A stretch of 64,000 bases of DNA from NCBI GenBank assembly GCA_963742715.1, contig CAVUMR010000002.1, positions 372,001 through 436,000 on the forward strand. Reading direction: 5' to 3'. A model generated the notes under the pieces. It was not told the origin of the DNA. It ran no database searches and was given only the letters and a program-made list of their open reading frames with translations. A program made the translations under genes and the position numbers. The DNA is from CAVUMR01 sp963742715. GTDB lineage: Bacteria; Actinomycetota; Actinomycetes; Mycobacteriales; Micromonosporaceae. Positions 52,404-61,009 of this stretch are shown piece by piece. How positions within the stretch are numbered: the stretch's first letter is position 1; every line of letters begins with the position of its first letter.

Positions 52404-53500
52404 CAGTCCTCCTTCCGGATCACCAGGCGCTGGAGTCCGGTCAGGACCAGGATCAGCGCGAACAGTACGAACGCGATCGCCGCGGACCGGCCCATCGCGG
52501 AGTTCTGGAAGCCCTCCCGGTAGACCAGGTACGCCGGGGTGAGCGTGGACTTCTGCGGTCCGCCCGCGGTCATCGCGTAGATCTGGTCGAAGACCTGCCA
52601 GGTGCCGATCAGTCCGAGGGTCAGCACCAGGAACAGCGTCGGCTTCATCAGCGGCAGCGTGATCTTGAAGAACCGCTGCCGCGCGGTCGCGCCGTCGATC
52701 AGCGCGGCCTCCTCGAGCTCATCGGAGATGTTCTGCAGGCCGGCCAGGAACATCAGCATGAACGTGCCGGTGGTCGTCCAGATGGCCAGGATCATCACCG
52801 AGGTGAGCGCCACGCTCGGTCCGGACAGCCACTCCCAGAAGGACAGTCCCATGAAGTCGTGGCCGGTCAGCGCCCCCGGTCCGGAGTCCACTCCGAACAC
52901 CCGCAGGAGCAGGTGGATCAGCCCGTCCGCGTCGTCCAGCCAGACCAGCTCCACCGTGCCCGGGAGCAGCGCGCCGAGCAGCGTGTTCACCAGACCGGTC
53001 GGGCTGAACAGGAAGATGAAGATGAACGCGATCGCGATCGAGCTGGTCACCGACGGGAAGTAGAACGCGGTACGGAAGAACGACTTGCCCTTGAGGAACT
53101 TCTGGTTGACCACCACCGCGAGGAAGAACGCCAGCGCGGTCTGCGCGGGCACCACCCCGAGTACGTAGTACAGGTTGTTCCGCAGGCTCTTGGCGAAGTC
53201 GGTCTGCGCCACCCCGGACTTGAACAGGATGTCGACGTAGTTGTCGGTACCGACCGGGGTGGACGTGTTCAGCGGGGCGAGCCCGCTCCAGTCGCGGAAA
53301 CTGACCCAGGCGGCCATCAGGATCGGCGCCGCCAGGAAGACGCCCAGTCCGATCAGCGCGGGTGCGACGAACAGCCAGCCGGCCAGCGCCTGCCGGCCTT
53401 TAATCCTGCTGCGGCCGGGCCGCCCGGCGCGGGTGGGGCCGGCCCGGCCGGTGTCTCCGCCGGTACCGGCGGCTGCCGACCGGACGACTTCGGTGCTCAC
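52403..53500 (-). CDS. Carbohydrate ABC transporter permease (MalF-type)
   Basis: 365 aa permease with about six membrane segments. The N-terminus is Gly/Ala/Arg-rich, then LAGWLFVAPALIGLGVFLAA. The EAA motif is EEAALIDGATARQRFFKITL. A longer periplasmic-side loop lies at about 190-245 (GALLPGTVELVWLDDADGLI). The start is the GTG at 53500 behind GGAGG. Its ribosome site is separated from the binding-protein gene by a strong hairpin, which should make permease expression lower than that of the binding protein. Confidence 0.95.
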   Translation of the reverse strand: MSTEVVRSAAAGTGGDTGRAGPTRAGRPGRSRIKGRQALAGWLFVAPALIGLGVFLAAPILMAAWVSFRDWSGLAPLNTSTPVGTDNYVDILFKSGVAQTDFAKSLRNNLYYVLGVVPAQTALAFFLAVVVNQKFLKGKSFFRTAFYFPSVTSSIAIAFIFIFLFSPTGLVNTLLGALLPGTVELVWLDDADGLIHLLLRVFGVDSGPGALTGHDFMGLSFWEWLSGPSVALTSVMILAIWTTTGTFMLMFLAGLQNISDELEEAALIDGATARQRFFKITLPLMKPTLFLVLTLGLIGTWQVFDQIYAMTAGGPQKSTLTPAYLVYREGFQNSAMGRSAAIAFVLFALILVLTGLQRLVIRKED

Positions 53501-53589
53501 GGTGTCCTCCGTTGAGGGCGTGCGATGTGGTGCGACTGCACGAGCGGCGAGGGGACCGAACACAAGAGGGGTCCCACCACGAGCGGGGA

Positions 53590-53626
53590 GTGGCCCCGGC
53601 GCCCGAGGGGGAGGCGCCGGGGCCAC
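53590..53626 (-). terminator. Attenuating hairpin between binding protein and permease genes
   Basis: Perfect 14-bp stem GTGGCCCCGGCGCC / GGCGCCGGGGCCAC with a 9-base loop, directly after the binding-protein stop on the minus strand. It probably terminates some transcripts or protects the upstream mRNA, giving more binding protein than permease. Confidence 0.75.
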
Positions 53627-53631
53627 GTCAG

Positions 53632-54861
53632 CTAGCCGTTGCCGAGAACGTCGGTACCGGCCTTCTGGGTCGAGTCGATCACGTCGTCGACCTGTTTGTT
53701 CCCCTTGGCCAACCCTTGGATTCCGTCGTTGAAGGTGTCGATGACGGTGGTGAAGCCCGGTACGAACACCGACTTCTTCGCGTACTCGGCACCGTCCACA
53801 AAGGCCTTCAGCTCCGGCTTCTCCGAGGCCCACTGCTCACCCACCGACTGGCGGGACGGCATCACCGGGAACTCCTTGGTGAACTTGAGCTGCTGCTCGG
53901 ACGAGGTGAGGAACTTGACGAAGTCGAGCGCGGCGGCCTTGTTCTTGCTCGCCGCGGACACGCCGTAGCAGACGCTGAACGCGAGCGTCGCCTTGTCGCC
54001 GGACGGGCCGGTGGGCAGTTCGGCGACGCTGTACTTCACGTTCGGGAAGTCGTTCTTCATCGCGCCGACGATCCAGTTGCCCTCGACCGTCATGGACGTC
54101 TTGCCCTTGCCGAGCGCTTCGCCGCCCCAGCCGGTACCGGTGCCCGCCGGGGTGCCGAAGTAGCCGGCCTTGTGCCCGTCGGCCAGGAACTTCAGGCCGG
54201 TACGCATCTCGTCGGTGTCCATGGTCATCTTGCTCTGGTCGTCGTTCGTCGGCCACGCGCCGGCGGCGGCCAGGAACGCGCCCCACCGGTAGAACTCCGG
54301 GTTCATCACCAGGCCCGGGTGCCCCTTGCGGGTGAGCTTCTTAGCCGCGGCCACCAGCTCGTCCCAGGTCGTCGGCGGCTTGACGCCGGCCTTGGCCAGG
54401 TCATCGGAGTTGTACACGAGCTGCAGCGTGGAGAAGTCCTTCGGCGGGCAGTAGAAGGTGTCCTTGTAGGTGAAGGACTCCTTCAGGCTGTCGTAGAAGT
54501 CGTCGGGCTTGTCGACCTTGTCGCCGATCGGGTCGAGCACCCCGTTCTTCGCCAGGTCCGGCAGCTTGTTGTCGTTGACGTAGAACACGTCCGGCGGGTT
54601 GCCGCCGGCCAGCGCGGTCTGCAGCGCGGTGTCGTACTCGGGCAGGACGTTCAACTTGACCGTGTTGCGGCCGGTCTTGTTGTAGTCCGCGATGACCTGC
54701 TTGAGCACGGTGTCCTCGGCGGGAGACGAGGAGAACGCGTACATCGTCAGGTTCGCGCCGGTCGACTTGCCTTCGTCGCCGCTGCCGCCTCCGCAGGCGG
54801 TCAACGACAGCAGCAAGCCGGCGGCGACAGCCGCACCGATGCGGGTACGGATCGTCGGCAC
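53632..54861 (-). CDS. Carbohydrate ABC transporter solute-binding lipoprotein
   Basis: 409 aa extracellular binding protein. Lipobox LSLTACGG at about residues 17-24 anchors it. Family 1 solute-binding features follow: LTMYAFSSSPAEDTVLKQVI, GNPPDVFYVNDNKLPDLAKN, TFYCPPKDFSTLQLVYNSDD and GKTSMTVEGNWIVGAMKN. The start is the GTG at 54861, behind GAGGAGG; the open frame beyond is a shadow of the LacI gene. The substrate is probably an oligosaccharide, judged from the neighbouring debranching-type glucosidase, but it is not proven. Confidence 0.93.
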   Translation of the reverse strand: MPTIRTRIGAAVAAGLLLSLTACGGGSGDEGKSTGANLTMYAFSSSPAEDTVLKQVIADYNKTGRNTVKLNVLPEYDTALQTALAGGNPPDVFYVNDNKLPDLAKNGVLDPIGDKVDKPDDFYDSLKESFTYKDTFYCPPKDFSTLQLVYNSDDLAKAGVKPPTTWDELVAAAKKLTRKGHPGLVMNPEFYRWGAFLAAAGAWPTNDDQSKMTMDTDEMRTGLKFLADGHKAGYFGTPAGTGTGWGGEALGKGKTSMTVEGNWIVGAMKNDFPNVKYSVAELPTGPSGDKATLAFSVCYGVSAASKNKAAALDFVKFLTSSEQQLKFTKEFPVMPSRQSVGEQWASEKPELKAFVDGAEYAKKSVFVPGFTTVIDTFNDGIQGLAKGNKQVDDVIDSTQKAGTDVLGNG

Positions 54862-54893
54862 GGGGTGCCTCCTCAGGGGGTGGGGGTTGGGAT

Positions 54894-56057
54894 TCACGAG
54901 GTACCGGGCGCGTGCGGCGCGCTGGACGCGCGTACCACCAGCGCCGGAGTGAGCAGCCGGCCACTGGTACCGGGCCGGTCGGCCCGGTCCCGGTCGGAGT
55001 CCTCCGGCGCCGGTACGCCCGGCAGGGTGGGGAGTAGCGCGCGTACGATCGCCCGCCCGACCGCCTCGATCGGCTGGCGGATGCTGGACAGGTCGAGTAC
55101 GCCCGCGGTGGGTGTGTCGTCGAAGCCCACGACCGCGAGGTCGAGGCCGATGGTCAGACCGTGCGAGCGCGCGGCCTGCATGACGCCGACGGCGAGCGTG
55201 TCGGTCGCGGTGACGACCGCCGTCGGTGGTTCCGGAAGGTCGAGCAGGATGTTGGCGAGTTGGGTGCCGTTGGCGAAGCTGTCCTCGCCGCGCAGGTCCA
55301 ACTCGACGCAGCGGTCGAGCAGCCCGTGCTTGTCCAGCGCCGTCCGCCAACCGGCCGCCCGCCGGTCACCCACCGCGGCATAGCCTTCCGGCCAGCCGAG
55401 GTACGCGATGCGACGGTGGCCGCGGGCGACCAGGTGCTCGACCGCGGCCGCGGTACCGGCGGCGTTGTCCACGTCGACCCACAGGTGCTCGTCGTCGTAG
55501 TCGGTACGGCCGAACGCGACGAACGGCGCGCCCAGTTCGAGCAGCGTGCGCGGTCGCGGGTCACCGTGGTCGATGCCGTACAGCACGAACCCGTCGACCG
55601 CGCCGGTGCGGTACAGCCGGGCGCAGGTGGCGATCTCGTCGTCGGCGTCGTCCGCGGTGAACAGCAGCAGCTGGTGGTCCGCCTCCCGGCCGGCTTCGGC
55701 CAGGGCGTGCAGGAACCGGTCGTGGATGGAGGCGAGCGAGCCCGGGTACACCGGCTCGACCCGGTAGCCGATGAGCCGGGACGCCTGCGCGCGCAGCGCC
55801 TGCGCGGCCCGGTTGGGCTGGTACCCGAGTGCGGCGATCGCCTCTTCGACCCGTTGCCGGGTCCCGGTGCGTACCCGGTGCGGTGCGTTCAGCACATTCG
55901 ACACGGTCTGCCGGGACACCTGCGCGGCGGCGGCGACATCGGCCAGCGTCGCGGCCGGTGCGGCTCCGCCCGCCGCGCCGGAACCGTCGCGCGATGGCGC
56001 CGCCGCCGGTGTACCTGCCGGGGCGTCGCCGCTGTCGTCGCGCTCGAACGTATCCAC
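54894..56057 (-). CDS. LacI-family transcriptional regulator
   Basis: 387 aa sugar-responsive repressor. A Gly/Ala/Pro leader of about 35 residues comes first. The DNA-binding helix-turn-helix is TLADVAAAAQVSRQTVSNVL, with the hinge helix RAAQALRAQASRLIGYRV. The ligand-binding periplasmic-binding-like core follows (GFVLYGIDHGD, VVGFDDTPTAGVLDLSSIRQ). The start is the GTG at 56057. A perfect palindrome TTTGAACGTTCAAA lies between it and the divergent glucosidase gene, so it likely represses that gene and the importer. Confidence 0.93.
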   Translation of the reverse strand: MDTFERDDSGDAPAGTPAAAPSRDGSGAAGGAAPAATLADVAAAAQVSRQTVSNVLNAPHRVRTGTRQRVEEAIAALGYQPNRAAQALRAQASRLIGYRVEPVYPGSLASIHDRFLHALAEAGREADHQLLLFTADDADDEIATCARLYRTGAVDGFVLYGIDHGDPRPRTLLELGAPFVAFGRTDYDDEHLWVDVDNAAGTAAAVEHLVARGHRRIAYLGWPEGYAAVGDRRAAGWRTALDKHGLLDRCVELDLRGEDSFANGTQLANILLDLPEPPTAVVTATDTLAVGVMQAARSHGLTIGLDLAVVGFDDTPTAGVLDLSSIRQPIEAVGRAIVRALLPTLPGVPAPEDSDRDRADRPGTSGRLLTPALVVRASSAPHAPGTS

Positions 56058-56093
56058 GCCTGTCTCTGCGTCCGGGGTAAGGTGCTGTGTTAG

Positions 56094-56107
56094 TTTGAAC
56101 GTTCAAA
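56094..56107. promoter_or_regulatory. LacI-family operator
   Basis: Perfect 14-bp palindrome TTTGAACGTTCAAA with a central CG, the form expected of LacI-family operators. It lies 37 bases from the regulator start and about 55 bases from the glucosidase start in the divergent promoter region. Confidence 0.8.
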
Positions 56108-56160
56108 ATGGCTTTGGGCGGACGATGGCACCACTACAGCGGGTTGTCAAGGGGCCAATC

Positions 56161-58299
56161 ATGACGGACGTTGCCACTCGGGCACAGCCCGCCGGATCCG
56201 GACCGCTGCCGCGCCGGCCGCGGCAGCCCTATCTGCATGACCACGTGACCTGCGTAGCTGCGCCGACGCTGTTCACCTCGCCGGCCGACGGCGAGTTGCG
56301 CGGCGACCAGCCGAGCCGGGTCGACGGCCTGTACGTCGCGGACCGCCGGGTGCTGTCGCGCCTGTCCATCACGCTCGGTGACGAGCCGGTTGCACCAGTA
56401 CACGCGGGCCTGCTGACCGCTCGTACCGCCCGGTTCCTCGGCGTCGCGCGGGCGCTGGGCGACCCCGACTCGCCGGACCCGACCGTGGTCGTGGAGCGGC
56501 ACCGCAGCGCCCTGGTCGACGGCGGCACCGAGACCGTCGTGGTGCGCAACGACGCGCGGGTTCCGGCCCGTACCACCGTCACCGTCCTGGTGGCGGCGGA
56601 CCTGGCGCCGATGGGGCAGGTCAAGTCCGGCGAGCCGGGGACGCCGCATCCGGCCGAGCCGTGCGACGGCGGGCTGGCCTGGCGGGACGGGCCCCTCGAG
56701 GTACGGCTGCGGACCAGCGGGCCGGCCGCCGTGGACGCCGCGGCCGGCACCCTGACCTGGGCGTTGGAGCTCGCGCCGGGGGAGTCCTGGACGGTCGAGC
56801 TGGCGGTGCGCGCGACGATCACCGGACCCGATGGCGGTGATGGCGCTGCCGCACCGGTATCCTTCCGGCCGGCCGCACCGGCGGCGCCGGCGCCCTGGCG
56901 GGACAGCGTGCTCACCGTCCGGGCCGACGACCGCCGGCTGGACGAGCTGGTCCGGCAGAGCGTCGAGGACCTCGACGCGCTGCTGCTCAGCGACCCGGCC
57001 GATCCCAGCGACCTGTACTGCGCGGCCGGCGCCCCGTGGTATCTCACGCTGTTCGGCCGCGACTCGCTGTGGGCGGCCCGGATGAGCCTGGTGCTCGGCA
57101 CCGAGCTGACCGCCGGCACGCTGCGGACGCTGGCCCGCCGGCAGGGCACCCGCGAGCACCGGCCGTCCGAGGAGCAGCCCGGCAAGATCGCGCACGAGCT
57201 GCGGCCGGCCGACGCCGCGGTGTGGCTACCGCCGGTCTACTACGGGACCGTCGACGCGACGCCGCTGTTCGTGGTGACCCTCGCCGAGGCGTGGCGCTGG
57301 GGGCTGCCGGCCGAAGAGGTGTGCGCGCTGCTCCCGGCGGTGGAGCGGGCGCTGGACTGGATGGCCGACTACGGCGATCCGGACGGCGACGGCTTCCTCG
57401 AATACCTCTCGTCCGGCACCGGCCTGGTCAACCAGGGCTGGAAGGACTCCGCCGACGGCGTGCAGTTCGCCGACGGCAGCTCGGCGGCCGGCCCGGTCGC
57501 CCTGTGTGAAGTGCAGGGTTATGCGTACGCGGCCGCGATCAGTGGCGCCGAACTGCTCGACGCGTACGGCCGGCCGGGTGGCGACCGGTGGCGGGAGTGG
57601 GCCGCCGCGCTGGCCGAGCGGTTCCGCCGGGCGTACTGGGTGTCCGATGCCGACGGTGCGTTCCCGGCCATCGCGTTGGACGGGCGGAACCGGCCGGTCG
57701 ACAGCGCCACCTCCAACATGGGGCACCTGCTCGGCACCGGGCTGTTGTCCGCCGAGGAGGAGGCGCAGGTCGCCCGCCGGCTCGGCTCGGCGTCGATGAA
57801 CTCCGGACACGGTTTGCGTACGCTCGCGGACTCCGCCCGGGGCTTCAATCCGCTCTCGTACCACGCCGGCTCGGTGTGGACACACGACACCGCGATCGTG
57901 CTGTACGGGCTGGCCCGCGGCGGCCACACCGCGGAAGCCGTCGGCCTGCTTGGTGGACTGCTGACCGCCGCCTCGCACGTCGGGTACCGGCTGCCCGAGC
58001 TGTACGGCGGGGAGCGCGCCAACCCGCCGCTGCCACCGGTGCCGTACCCCGCCTCGTGCCGCCCGCAGGCGTGGGCGGCGGCGGCCGCGACCCACGCGGT
58101 ACGCGCGCTGCTCGGGCTGGAACCCGATGTGCCCGCCGGTACCGTCCGGTTGAACCCGATCGCACCGTCACCGGTCGGCGCGTACGAGGTGCGCGGCATC
58201 CGGATCGCCGGTGACGAGCTCGCGGTACGGGTGGCCGCGGACGGCACCCCGACCGTGCTGTACGCCCCGGCCGGGCTGCGGGTGGTCGGGGCCGGGTAG
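56161..58299 (+). CDS. Glycogen-debranching-like / amylo-alpha-1,6-glucosidase family glycosidase
   Basis: 712 aa. An N-terminal beta-rich GDE-type domain (YLHDHVTCVAAPTLFTS, RVDGLYVADRRVLS) is followed by an (alpha/alpha)6 barrel with LTLFGRDSLWAARMS, GKIAHELRPAD, NQGWKDSADGVQFADG and NPLSYHAGSVWTHD. Asp and Glu residues in these segments are probably catalytic. The size and layout fit GH63/GH133-like bacterial debranching or alpha-glucosidase proteins. The start is the ATG at 56161 with AAGGGG upstream; an in-frame ATG at 56125 is possible. It should be co-regulated with the sugar importer through the divergent LacI operator. Confidence 0.9.
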   Translation: MTDVATRAQPAGSGPLPRRPRQPYLHDHVTCVAAPTLFTSPADGELRGDQPSRVDGLYVADRRVLSRLSITLGDEPVAPVHAGLLTARTARFLGVARALGDPDSPDPTVVVERHRSALVDGGTETVVVRNDARVPARTTVTVLVAADLAPMGQVKSGEPGTPHPAEPCDGGLAWRDGPLEVRLRTSGPAAVDAAAGTLTWALELAPGESWTVELAVRATITGPDGGDGAAAPVSFRPAAPAAPAPWRDSVLTVRADDRRLDELVRQSVEDLDALLLSDPADPSDLYCAAGAPWYLTLFGRDSLWAARMSLVLGTELTAGTLRTLARRQGTREHRPSEEQPGKIAHELRPADAAVWLPPVYYGTVDATPLFVVTLAEAWRWGLPAEEVCALLPAVERALDWMADYGDPDGDGFLEYLSSGTGLVNQGWKDSADGVQFADGSSAAGPVALCEVQGYAYAAAISGAELLDAYGRPGGDRWREWAAALAERFRRAYWVSDADGAFPAIALDGRNRPVDSATSNMGHLLGTGLLSAEEEAQVARRLGSASMNSGHGLRTLADSARGFNPLSYHAGSVWTHDTAIVLYGLARGGHTAEAVGLLGGLLTAASHVGYRLPELYGGERANPPLPPVPYPASCRPQAWAAAAATHAVRALLGLEPDVPAGTVRLNPIAPSPVGAYEVRGIRIAGDELAVRVAADGTPTVLYAPAGLRVVGAG

Positions 58300-58328
58300 C
58301 GCCCCCTCGGCGCCACCCGGCCGACCGG

Positions 58329-59669
58329 CTACTCGGTGCGTAGGTTGGTCGCCGCGCAGGTACGCACCAGCCACGGCCGTACCGTCGCCGTGGAGATCCG
58401 CACCGCGACCCGTACCAGCAACAACGTCAGGGCGACCTGCGCCAGGACGACCGCGAGCGAGGCCGGTGACGTCGCGATCCAGATGAGCGGTCCGGCGCCG
58501 AGCAGCGCGCCGGCCGCGGCCATCGGCATCGTGGCGAGACCGGCCTCCCGCGCGAGCGCCCGGTAGAGCGTGTCGACCGGGGTTCCGGCCGCCGCGAGCG
58601 CGGCCAGCGGCCGCCTGCGGTCCAGCAGGGACTCCGCCGCGTGTACCGCCAGGGTGCACGTCGCCACCGCCAGCGCGACCAGCAGCGCGGCCCCGACCAG
58701 CGCGAACGAGCCCACGAAGAACGGGTCGAAGCCCCGGCTGCCCGAGCCCAGGAACACGTCGGCCTCGATCGCACCGGCCGCACCGGATACCAGCGCGATC
58801 GCCCCGACCGCGGCCGCGGCCCGACCGGCCGGGCGCGGCTCGCTCAGCAGATGCCGCGCGGCCAGCAGCGTCACCGGCGAGCCGGTACGGCGTACCGCCC
58901 GCCGCGCGACCAGGTACGCCGACCACGGCGCCAACGCGACGATGCCGACGACCACGAGCACGATCGTCACGATCAGCAGTGCGGTCGAGGCGGCGTGGTC
59001 CAGCAACGTGGCCGCGACCGGACCGGTCACCGCGGCGACGCCCACCGGTACCAGCCCCCACGGCCGGGGCGGTGGCGCCGGCTGGCGCCGGCTGACCCCC
59101 AGCGGCGAGGCCGCGAGGTGCCGGGACGCCCGCCAGCCGATCACCACGCCGGCCGCCGCGACCCCGGCCACCACCAGCACGAACTGCCACCACGTCGGCG
59201 CCACGGTGGTGGGTACCAGGTGCACCGGGCGCTGGCTCGGTCCGGCGCCGTCGATCGGCTCGCCACCGACCAGCAGGCGCAGCACGGCGTACCCGATGAG
59301 TCCGGCGACCGCCCCGACGGTGGCCGGGATGCCGACCTCGATCGCGCCGATCGCGCGTACTTCACCGGGAGTGGCGCCGGCGAGTCGCAGCGTCGCCAAC
59401 CGTCGCTCCCGGCTGGCCGTACCGAAGCGGACCACCTGGTACAGCATCAGCAGCACCGGGGCGACGAGCAGCGCGGTACCGAACGCGGTGCCGCCGCGCA
59501 GCCCCGGCTCGTACACCAGGTCGAACAGCGCCTCGTCCGGCCGCTCGGGCAGGCGGAGCATCGCGACCGCGACGAGCAGCAGCGCGGTGGCCGCCGCCGT
59601 ACCCGCGCCGAGCAGCAACGGGCGGGTGAGCCCGCCGGCGCGCAGGAACGTCAGCGCGAGCCGGATCAT
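58329..59669 (-). CDS. FtsX-like ABC transporter permease (second cassette)
   Basis: 446 aa with about eight membrane segments. Typical FtsX-type coupling segments are SRERRLATLRLAGATPGEVR near residue 88 and DRRRPLAALAAAGTPVDTLY near 350. It is much shorter than its 822-aa counterpart at 30039 because the large external domain is absent. ATG at 59669, overlapping the ATPase stop (ATGA). Last gene of a padR-ATPase-permease operon. Substrate unknown. Confidence 0.9.
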   Translation of the reverse strand: MIRLALTFLRAGGLTRPLLLGAGTAAATALLLVAVAMLRLPERPDEALFDLVYEPGLRGGTAFGTALLVAPVLLMLYQVVRFGTASRERRLATLRLAGATPGEVRAIGAIEVGIPATVGAVAGLIGYAVLRLLVGGEPIDGAGPSQRPVHLVPTTVAPTWWQFVLVVAGVAAAGVVIGWRASRHLAASPLGVSRRQPAPPPRPWGLVPVGVAAVTGPVAATLLDHAASTALLIVTIVLVVVGIVALAPWSAYLVARRAVRRTGSPVTLLAARHLLSEPRPAGRAAAAVGAIALVSGAAGAIEADVFLGSGSRGFDPFFVGSFALVGAALLVALAVATCTLAVHAAESLLDRRRPLAALAAAGTPVDTLYRALAREAGLATMPMAAAGALLGAGPLIWIATSPASLAVVLAQVALTLLLVRVAVRISTATVRPWLVRTCAATNLRTE

Positions 59670-60346
59670 GCGAGCACCCCGGCGCGCTGCGCCCGGCCGT
59701 CGGTCAGCACGATCTCCCGGTCAGCGTGCGCGGCCACCCGGTTGTCATGGGTCACCAGTACGACGGTGGTGCCGAGCTCGCGGGCGGTACCGAGCAGTAC
59801 CTCGAGAACCTGCTCGCCGCTCACCGTGTCGAGCGATCCGGTCGGCTCGTCGGCGAACACCACGCGCGGGCCGGCGACGAGGGCGCGCGCCACCGCGACC
59901 CGCTGCGTTTCGCCGCCGGACAGCTCGCCGGGCATCCCGTCGGCGAGCCCGCCCACGCCGAGCCGGTCGAGCCAGGTGTGCGCCGCGGTTTCCGCCGCGC
60001 GCCGGTCGTGCCCCTCCAGGAGCAGCGGCAACGACACGTTGTCGGTCACGGTCAGCTCGGGTACGAGTTGGCCGAACTGCAGCACGATGCCGAACTCCCG
60101 GCGGCGCAGCTGGGTACGCCTGGTCTCGTCCAGGTCGTCGAGTCGGTGGCCGTCGTACCGGATCTCGCCGGCTTCCGGCCGGAGTACGCCGCTCAGGCAG
60201 TGCAGCAGGGTCGACTTGCCGCTGCCGGACGCGCCGGTGATCGCGACGATCTCGCCGGCCGCGATGTCCAGTGACACGCCGCGCAGGGCCTGGGTACGGC
60301 CGAACGCCTTCTCCACACCGCGTGCGGTCAGCAGATTCTCGGTCAC
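59666..60346 (-). CDS. ABC transporter ATP-binding protein (second cassette)
   Basis: 226 aa, LolD/MacB-type. Walker A TGASGSGKSTLLHCLSG, signature LSGGETQRVAVARAL, Walker B VVFADEPTGSLDT and the switch His in VLVTHDNRVAAHAD. It is clearly paralogous to the protein at 32504. Two GTGs compete as start: 60355, overlapping the PadR stop, and 60346, with GGAAGG eight bases upstream. The latter is preferred. Confidence 0.93.
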   Translation of the reverse strand: MTENLLTARGVEKAFGRTQALRGVSLDIAAGEIVAITGASGSGKSTLLHCLSGVLRPEAGEIRYDGHRLDDLDETRRTQLRRREFGIVLQFGQLVPELTVTDNVSLPLLLEGHDRRAAETAAHTWLDRLGVGGLADGMPGELSGGETQRVAVARALVAGPRVVFADEPTGSLDTVSGEQVLEVLLGTARELGTTVVLVTHDNRVAAHADREIVLTDGRAQRAGVLA

Positions 60347-60351
60347 GCCTG

Positions 60352-60972
60352 TCACCTTCCGGCCTGGTTCGGCGCCTCGGCGGCGCGCTGGGTTTCGCTC
60401 TGTGCGGTGGTGCGGTGGGCGCTCTTTCGCGCGGCGCCCCGCGCCTTGCCGGGGGTGCCGTTTCGCGCGGCCGCGACCCTGGTCGCGGCGGTCTCCAGCC
60501 AGCGCAGGTCGGCGTCCAGGTGGCTGATCGTGTGATCGAGCCCGATGCGGGCGCCCGGCTCGGACTGGCCCTGTTGCAGGCTGACCAGCTCCCGCATCCG
60601 GCCCAGGTGTGCCGCGCGCTGGCGGGCCAGGAAACCGGTGGCGTCGGCGCCGAGGTGCAGCGCGGTGAGCGTTTTCCGGACCAGGTCGTCGGCGGGGTAC
60701 GGGCCGGGCGACTCGACCTCGCCGAGCCACTCGTCGAGCGAGGCGCGCCCCTGCTCGCTGATCGCGTAGGTGGTGCGCTCCGGGCCGCCGCCCTGGCTGG
60801 TCTCCGCGACCTCGACCAGGCCGTCGCGCTCGAGCCGGCCGAGGGTTGCGTACACCTGTGCGTAGGCGAGTGGCCTGGTGCCGGGGAAGCGCAGGTCGTG
60901 CTCCCGTTTGAGTTCGTAACCGTGCTTCGGCCCTTCGGTGAGGATGCCGAGCAGGGCATGGCTGGCGGACAT
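60352..60972 (-). CDS. PadR-family transcriptional regulator (second cassette)
   Basis: 206 aa. The winged helix is ALLGILTEGPKHGYELKREH, then LAYAQVYATLGRLERDGLVE. The dimerisation helices follow (YPADDLVRKTLTALHLGADA, HLGRMRELVSLQQGQSEPGA), and an Arg/Ala/Lys-rich tail of about 40 residues ends the chain. ATG at 60972. A promoter with TTAACC, 18 bases and TATAGT overlaps GATG/CATC inverted repeats, the likely self-binding site. It probably controls the downstream ATPase and permease. Confidence 0.92.
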   Translation of the reverse strand: MSASHALLGILTEGPKHGYELKREHDLRFPGTRPLAYAQVYATLGRLERDGLVEVAETSQGGGPERTTYAISEQGRASLDEWLGEVESPGPYPADDLVRKTLTALHLGADATGFLARQRAAHLGRMRELVSLQQGQSEPGARIGLDHTISHLDADLRWLETAATRVAAARNGTPGKARGAARKSAHRTTAQSETQRAAEAPNQAGR

Positions 60973-60979
60973 GCGTCGA

Positions 60980-61009
60980 ACTATACATCCGATGAATACA
61001 TCAGGTTAA
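60980..61009 (-). promoter_or_regulatory. Promoter and probable operator of the second padR operon
   Basis: On the minus strand: TTAACC (61009-61004), 18-base spacer, TATAGT (60985-60980). The spacer contains two GATGTAT direct repeats and GATG/CATC inverted repeats, a likely PadR target. Spacing matches that of the first cassette. Confidence 0.6.
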
